A stretch of DNA of 64,000 nucleotides from a bacterium (GTDB taxonomy: Bacteria > Armatimonadota > Fimbriimonadia > Fimbriimonadales > Fimbriimonadaceae). Positions 59,465 through 64,000 of the stretch are shown in pieces. The position numbers were made by a program, and so were the translations under genes. The stretch lies in NCBI GenBank assembly GCA_027485645.1, contig JAIXQR010000001.1:62001-126000 (forward strand). The letters are read 5' to 3'. Below the pieces are notes generated by a model. That model ran no database searches. It was given only the letters and a program-made list of their open reading frames with translations, and was not told the DNA's origin. How positions within the stretch are numbered: position 1 is the first letter of the stretch; every line of letters starts with the position of its first letter.

Positions 59465-61168
59465 GTGCGAAACCCCAGAAGATTAATTGCGCTTCAGATA
59501 GCGATGTTTGGAATTCCTTTGGCATCTTGTCAGATGTTCTCGGGTCATGGTGGTCCGCCGCAAATTGAGGCCCCAACCGAGCTCAAAGCGCCAGCACCGA
59601 CTCCGCCGCCACCGGCCTATACGGAAATCTCCCTCAAATCACAGAATCGCCGTATTCCGGTTCTGATGTATCACGACGTGATTCCGGAGCGAACGCGAAC
59701 ATCGCAGTGGTTCGACTGCAGCGTCAAGGAGTTCACCGAGCAAATGGAAATGTTGCAGGCCCAAGGCGCGGTGCCCATTTCTATCCAAGACCTTCACGAT
59801 CACCTCACCAGCGGTAAGGAGGTTCCAGAGACGGCGGTCGTTCTGACGTTTGACGACAACTACCAGGGCTTCTACGACAATGCCTGGCCCATCTTGAAGC
59901 AGTACGGATTCCCCGCCGCTGTCTTCGTCCACACCGGCTTCGTGGGCAAGCAAGACGGCGAACACCCTAAGATGACTTATGAAACGTTGAGGGAGTTGGT
60001 CAAAGACCCGCTCTTCACCGTCGGCTCCCACACGATAACGCACCCCGACGACCTTTCGAAGCTGGATCCTTTTGAGCAAGAAAAGGAACTACGAGATTCC
60101 AAAGAAGAGTTAGAGCGCGAACTGGGAGTGAAGGTCGATTTCCTCGCTTATCCGAACGGCAAGAACGACCAGACCACGCAAGAGCTGACGAAATCGGTCG
60201 GCTACAAGATGGCGTTCAGCATTGAAAATGGCCTCGCTGAGGAATCGCCGAGCCTATTCTGCGTCAATCGCTACGTTCACACGCGGATCGAGAAAGCGCT
60301 CGAAGATCGAACAAAGTCGCTCGCGGGTGGTGCTCTCGGAATCTTCCAGGCACCCATGTCTACGGCCCCAATCACGCTCCGCATTGAGGAGGTCGAGGAC
60401 GTAAAGCTCGTGCTGATGACCGGTGGAACTCCCGAAACGGTAACGTCGGAAACCCGAGAAGGCGTGCTGGAATTTATTCAACGCACTGGCGCCCAGGCGG
60501 GCATCAATGGCACCTTCTTTGCGATGGCGGCGATAAAGTCCACCGACAATCGCCTCGTCGGCCCGTGCAAAACCCACGATCAGCCCGAAGTCATTGGCGA
60601 CGAGGAGAAGCTCCGTTGGGAAAAATTGCGGAATCGGCCGGTCATGATGTGGGGCCCCAGCGGTTTGGCGATTTTGCCTTTCCAGGCCGAAACAATGCGG
60701 ACCGACGCGGCCTTCCGAGACTTTATGCCAGACGTCACCGACGTTTTCATGGGCGGCGTGTGGCTGGTTCACGCAGGCGTAGCCCGCGAGCGGGACGACA
60801 TGAACGTTTACGGCGCGTCGGACATCCAGGATGCTCGCCGCCGGGCAGCCATCGGCGTTGACGCAAGCGGAAACATGGTTTACGCCGCCTCTAAGGGCTC
60901 GGTCAGCAGCGCGAAGTTTGCGAAGGCACTGGCCGCTGCCGGCGTCCTAGAAGCCATTCTGCTCGACAGTGGCTTTTCGACCTCGCTGGTCTTCGACACC
61001 TCGATCTTGGCGTCCGGACACAGCACGGCAAGCACGCCTTCAAGACCCGTACCACACGCGATTGTGATTCGAGGGACGCTGGACCCAGTCTCGCAAGATC
61101 TCGCGAAAGCGAACGAGCTAAAGCAGGTTGCGGAGTCTGCGCCGAAGAAACGGCGCAGACGTCGGTAA
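59465..61168 (+). CDS. lipoprotein fusion: polysaccharide deacetylase + phosphodiester glycosidase (NAGPA) domain
   Basis: The 567-residue protein starts at GTG with a lipoprotein signal ending in LASC (cysteine 20). Residues about 45-265 are a polysaccharide deacetylase: VLMYHDVIPERT, the metal motif LTFDDNYQGFYDNAWPIL, SHTITHPDD and FLAYPNGKND. Residues about 300-540 are a NAGPA-type domain: GINGTFFAM, GGVWLVHAG, RRAAIGVDASGN and AILLDSGFSTSLVF, where the usual DGG is DSG. The end is basic (KKRRRRR). It probably acts on wall or exopolysaccharide. The frame is open upstream to 59300 but that part overlaps the divergent esterase gene. Confidence 0.88.
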   Translation: MRNPRRLIALQIAMFGIPLASCQMFSGHGGPPQIEAPTELKAPAPTPPPPAYTEISLKSQNRRIPVLMYHDVIPERTRTSQWFDCSVKEFTEQMEMLQAQGAVPISIQDLHDHLTSGKEVPETAVVLTFDDNYQGFYDNAWPILKQYGFPAAVFVHTGFVGKQDGEHPKMTYETLRELVKDPLFTVGSHTITHPDDLSKLDPFEQEKELRDSKEELERELGVKVDFLAYPNGKNDQTTQELTKSVGYKMAFSIENGLAEESPSLFCVNRYVHTRIEKALEDRTKSLAGGALGIFQAPMSTAPITLRIEEVEDVKLVLMTGGTPETVTSETREGVLEFIQRTGAQAGINGTFFAMAAIKSTDNRLVGPCKTHDQPEVIGDEEKLRWEKLRNRPVMMWGPSGLAILPFQAETMRTDAAFRDFMPDVTDVFMGGVWLVHAGVARERDDMNVYGASDIQDARRRAAIGVDASGNMVYAASKGSVSSAKFAKALAAAGVLEAILLDSGFSTSLVFDTSILASGHSTASTPSRPVPHAIVIRGTLDPVSQDLAKANELKQVAESAPKKRRRRR

Positions 61169-61171
61169 GGA

Positions 61172-63709
61172 TCAGAGCAAGATTGCGTTCAGCAGGAGCT
61201 TGTGCAGACCGGGCCACATTGCCCGATCGGTTGGCTCCCAGGTGAATAGGTAGGCGTGCCCGCGGCCGAAAGGTGCATCCTGGAGGAACACCGTATTTGA
61301 GATTGCTTTCTCAGATTCGTCGGGCCAAGACCATCCGCTCAAGAGTTTCGAGGTCTTCTCGTCCGGCAGGGTAACGACCGAACCGCCTTCCTTTCGAACG
61401 CTAAAGAATGAGGATCCGGCAATTGGAACGCCGATCTCAACTTTTCCTTCGGCACTTCTTGGATAGCCGTAGCTCAGCGTGCTTCGGGCATCAACATTCG
61501 CGCGGAACAGGGTTCCGGGGAGCGGCTGCGTTTCGGCCTTCGCGCGGTCGAGGCTGACAAAGCCAGATGGTCCAAGCGCCCAGCCCAAATCCTCCAGGAC
61601 AATCAGTCGTCCGCCGCTGCGAACCCAATCCTTTAACCGGTCGCTCGTCGAAGCATTTGCTCCTGGCGGGACGATGATTGCGGTGTATTCACTCAGATTC
61701 CCGCTGAGGGCGGAAGTCGAGAGCGCATCAAATGGCAGCTTGAAGACACGATCGAAAGCGAACCAGGTGCCGCTGACGCTTGCCAAGTTGCTGCCGGATC
61801 CAAAGACAACTCCGATCTTCGGCTTCTGCAAAAGCTGGACCGTGCCAGAGCCGGGGCCATAGCGGTCCTCGGACGGATAGCTCGTGAGCAGGCCCTCAAC
61901 GGAGACGCCTCTTGCCTTTGCCTTTTCAAAGATGACCGCTTCGTAGCCGTCTTCGTTGCGGTCGGCAAGGAACAGGAACGTTCCAGCGCCGTAAGTTTGG
62001 CTACCAAGCTTCATAGGCTTGTTGGTGATGGAGCCCTTCACCCCAGCCGCGAGAATGTCGTGAACGGCCAGGATGTCATCCTGGTCCTGATAGGCGATTG
62101 CGTATCCAATGGTGGACTTGGAGGCTTCCTTCGACGTTAAAGGCTCAAGCGCATCCGATGTTCGAACGGTCGCTCGCGACTCGCACCAGCTAGCTTGCAG
62201 GCTGTGAGCGAACGGAAGTGACCAGCCCGTGATGTCGTAGAACTCGGATTCATCTGGGCCTGGGTAGGTTTCGCCGTCCGGAGCAGACTTCTTCTTCGCG
62301 ACCTGCTGCTCGATGAACTCCTTCTCAAAGCTCTGTCCGGGTTCGAGCAGGGCCTTGGCCAGCGCGCCCTGAGGCTGATTCATGTCGATGATGAGCGAGC
62401 CAGCGGGGAATTCGGCTTTGCCGCGCTTGCCTGTCCAGTAATTGTTTGCATCCTCTTGAGTGAACGCTTCCTGAGCCCACTTGGACTTGATGCCACCGCG
62501 TCCGAGCTGGTCCGCAAGTCGCTTGAGCGGCCGAGGGTCAGCGCTAGACACGACTACCCGCTGGAACTTACCAGCTGCCTCTCCTGAAACGACCTTCTTC
62601 TTGAAGCTAGCTGCACTCTGCAAGAGGGCAAGTCGGTTCTGAGCCGCCGCGTCGGCAACGGCGAGAGCGGAGGTGAAATGCTTTTCGATTCCGCGTCGAA
62701 GGGTGAGGATGGAGCCGTCGCCGCGTCGAGCCGCTACGTACTTGCCGCCGTCCGTCTCGTGCGTCATGCCGATCGCGCCAGATAGTGTGGTGGAAGAGTC
62801 AAGATAACCGGGGTAGTAAAGGTCAAAGGCGTCCTTTACGTAGTACTGGAAGCCTTTCTTATCGAACTCTCGGCCGATGTTTTGGCCGATAATATCGGTC
62901 CACTTGTTGTTCCGATCCCGGTCGACGTTTTGGTTGATTGACATCGGTTCGGGCGGGAAGAAGTAGGTTCCGACCTGCCCGTGCTGGTCGACGTAGATTT
63001 GCGGCGACCACTTTAGGAATTCAGCAAATTCCTGCCGTGTTTCGTCCTGAGAAAAAGCCACGCGGTCTCGGTTCATGTCGAATCGGTACTGATTCGTTCG
63101 TCCGTGGATCAGGCTGGGTTCTTGTTGCTCAAAAATGCTCGGCGCGCTTCCGCCCCGGGCAATGCTGTTGTAGTAAACGCCGAACCGCTCGTGGCCATCA
63201 GGGTTGTAGACGGGATTTACGAGCACTACCGATTCGTCGAGAATCTTCGTGATCCGGGCGTTTCGGCTCGCGGCGAGGTTGTAGATCAACATCATCGCGC
63301 TTTCGAAGCTGGCCGGCTCGTTGCCGTGGATGCTCTGATTGATCCAAACCAGAGTCGGTAGCTTGCTCAGGTCAACGTCTTCGCCGCGAGCAATTTTCTG
63401 GTGCGCCTCGCGGATGGTGTTGAGGTTCTGGATGTTTTTCGGGCTCGAAATTGCGATGACTCGCAAAGGGCGGCCCTGAACGCTCTTGCCAAATTCGGTA
63501 ACCCGGACCCGCGATCCGGCCTTGTTTGCGATCCCGAGAACCACTCGTTCCTGGTCGTAATAGGTGGTGATTCGGCTCCCGAGCGAGTACCCAAGGGTCG
63601 TTTCCACTTTCGGTACCGCAGAGTCGTACGGACCAAATTCGTGGAAGTCAAAAGTGGGTGCCCAAAAACCCAGAAGAGCGGCAAGAACCGGCATCGGCAT
63701 GGGCACCAT
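61172..63709 (-). CDS. secreted M14-family zinc carboxypeptidase-like protein
   Basis: The 845-residue protein has a signal peptide (VPMPMPVLAALLGFWAP) when started at the ATG at 63709. The M14 domain (about 30-330) shows the first zinc ligands in INQSIHGNEPASFE, VVLVNPVYNPDGHERF, the third ligand in YVDQHGQVGTYFFPPEP and the base region GMTHETDGG. The rest (about 350-845) resembles the long C-terminal extensions of secreted M14 proteins, with a glutamine-amidotransferase-like segment (IIVPPGANASTSDRLKDWVR). It should remove C-terminal residues outside the cytoplasm. Confidence 0.9.
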   Translation of the reverse strand: MVPMPMPVLAALLGFWAPTFDFHEFGPYDSAVPKVETTLGYSLGSRITTYYDQERVVLGIANKAGSRVRVTEFGKSVQGRPLRVIAISSPKNIQNLNTIREAHQKIARGEDVDLSKLPTLVWINQSIHGNEPASFESAMMLIYNLAASRNARITKILDESVVLVNPVYNPDGHERFGVYYNSIARGGSAPSIFEQQEPSLIHGRTNQYRFDMNRDRVAFSQDETRQEFAEFLKWSPQIYVDQHGQVGTYFFPPEPMSINQNVDRDRNNKWTDIIGQNIGREFDKKGFQYYVKDAFDLYYPGYLDSSTTLSGAIGMTHETDGGKYVAARRGDGSILTLRRGIEKHFTSALAVADAAAQNRLALLQSAASFKKKVVSGEAAGKFQRVVVSSADPRPLKRLADQLGRGGIKSKWAQEAFTQEDANNYWTGKRGKAEFPAGSLIIDMNQPQGALAKALLEPGQSFEKEFIEQQVAKKKSAPDGETYPGPDESEFYDITGWSLPFAHSLQASWCESRATVRTSDALEPLTSKEASKSTIGYAIAYQDQDDILAVHDILAAGVKGSITNKPMKLGSQTYGAGTFLFLADRNEDGYEAVIFEKAKARGVSVEGLLTSYPSEDRYGPGSGTVQLLQKPKIGVVFGSGSNLASVSGTWFAFDRVFKLPFDALSTSALSGNLSEYTAIIVPPGANASTSDRLKDWVRSGGRLIVLEDLGWALGPSGFVSLDRAKAETQPLPGTLFRANVDARSTLSYGYPRSAEGKVEIGVPIAGSSFFSVRKEGGSVVTLPDEKTSKLLSGWSWPDESEKAISNTVFLQDAPFGRGHAYLFTWEPTDRAMWPGLHKLLLNAILL

Positions 63710-63720
63710 TTTAGCCGACG

Positions 63721-64000
63721 TTAGTCGAGTTTGATCGTGCGAGATATCGCGTCCCAACTGATCTGTAGGTCCAATGCCTTGGCCAGGTCGATCAGTTGGA
63801 CGTACCCCGTTCCGCCATCGTTGATAAAGTCCAAAACATGCGCTTCCGCGCCGATCTGGACCGTCGCGGTTTTGGCGGTGAGTTTAACGAGCTTCCAGCC
63901 AAATTTAGTGGTCATGGCCTTCAGCGCACCCCAACTGGATCCGTCCTCTAGAATCGCGGGGAAGAACTCGTTTCGGATCAAGACCCGTGCTTCAGGGGAG
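63721..64000 (-). CDS. C-terminal part of a stalk-domain (copper amine oxidase N-domain-like) protein, partial
   Basis: The frame is open from the right edge to the stop at 63721, so the 5' end is missing. The visible 92 or so residues include VLIRNEFFPAILEDGSSWGA, then GYVQLIDLAKALDLQISWD and SRTIKLD, the pattern of the stalk domain found in many surface and cell-wall proteins. An internal TTG at 63981 exists but the matching sequence continues upstream of it. The gene is followed after 11 bases by the M14 peptidase gene on the same strand, so they are likely co-transcribed. Confidence 0.7.
   Translation of the reverse strand, partial: SPEARVLIRNEFFPAILEDGSSWGALKAMTTKFGWKLVKLTAKTATVQIGAEAHVLDFINDGGTGYVQLIDLAKALDLQISWDAISRTIKLD

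Overview
The window looks like chromosomal DNA of a Gram-negative-type (diderm) bacterium, most likely an Armatimonadota (Fimbriimonadia-like). This is inferred from content: a csaB pyruvyl transferase next to a DUF5693 membrane protein, an SLH-domain outer-membrane porin with a coiled coil, a large beta-rich outer-membrane protein, a CruF-type carotenoid locus, and many short gene-dense operons with GTG/TTG starts. No search could be run, so the phylum is an inference. There are no rRNA genes, CRISPR arrays, insertion sequences or prophage genes. No gap between genes exceeds about 260 bases.

Layout. 1-11.2 kb (minus strand): a compact run of HerA-like ATPase, Cys/Met PLP enzyme, alpha/beta hydrolase, old-yellow-enzyme reductase, rhomboid protease, DUF5693 protein, csaB and a very large outer-membrane beta protein that leaves the window on the left. 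11.2-13.4 kb: a tautomerase-like protein, a lytic transglycosylase, a small secreted protein and tRNA-Ser(GCT). 13.4-18.7 kb (plus strand): carotenoid genes cruF, crtI, an acyltransferase and crtB, then an aldo/keto reductase and an AlkA-type glycosylase. 18.8-27.7 kb (minus strand): an M55 peptidase, a tandem pair of 257-aa proteins of unknown function, a secreted sugar isomerase-like protein and a tandem triplet of membrane proteins that look like catalytically dead M48 peptidases; this is the most accessory-looking part. 27.7-38.8 kb: a GNAT protein, serS, the SLH porin, aroF, small membrane and zinc-ribbon proteins, a DUF5107/TPR protein, rnhC and an MFS transporter. 39.0-44.2 kb: fatty-acid synthesis (fabD, fabG, acpP, fabF), a Xer-type recombinase, a degenerate receiver and an ECF sigma factor. 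45.0-58.6 kb: an exopolysaccharide locus of Wzx/Wzy type (epimerase, two chain-length proteins, polymerase, flippase, glycosyltransferase, an export protein with eight SLBB repeats, a polyprenyl-phosphate sugar transferase). 58.6-64 kb: an esterase, a deacetylase/phosphodiester glycosidase fusion, an M14 carboxypeptidase and the end of a stalk-domain protein.

How the genes work together. CsaB should pyruvylate a cell-wall polymer that SLH domains bind, so the csaB operon and the SLH porin at 30.6 kb probably belong to one envelope-anchoring system. The exopolysaccharide locus supplies initiation, chain extension, flipping, length control and export of a secreted polymer. The carotenoid cluster would make an acyclic, 1'-hydroxylated and perhaps acylated carotenoid.

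Most interesting signals: the triplet of pseudo-M48 proteins with a shared, unrecognised N-terminal domain; replaced catalytic residues in the sugar transferase (Asp-Glu dyad to Glu-Asn) and in the dehalogenase-like hydrolase (His to Arg); the eight-SLBB export protein; and the strong use of CGA for arginine in the genes most likely to be highly expressed.
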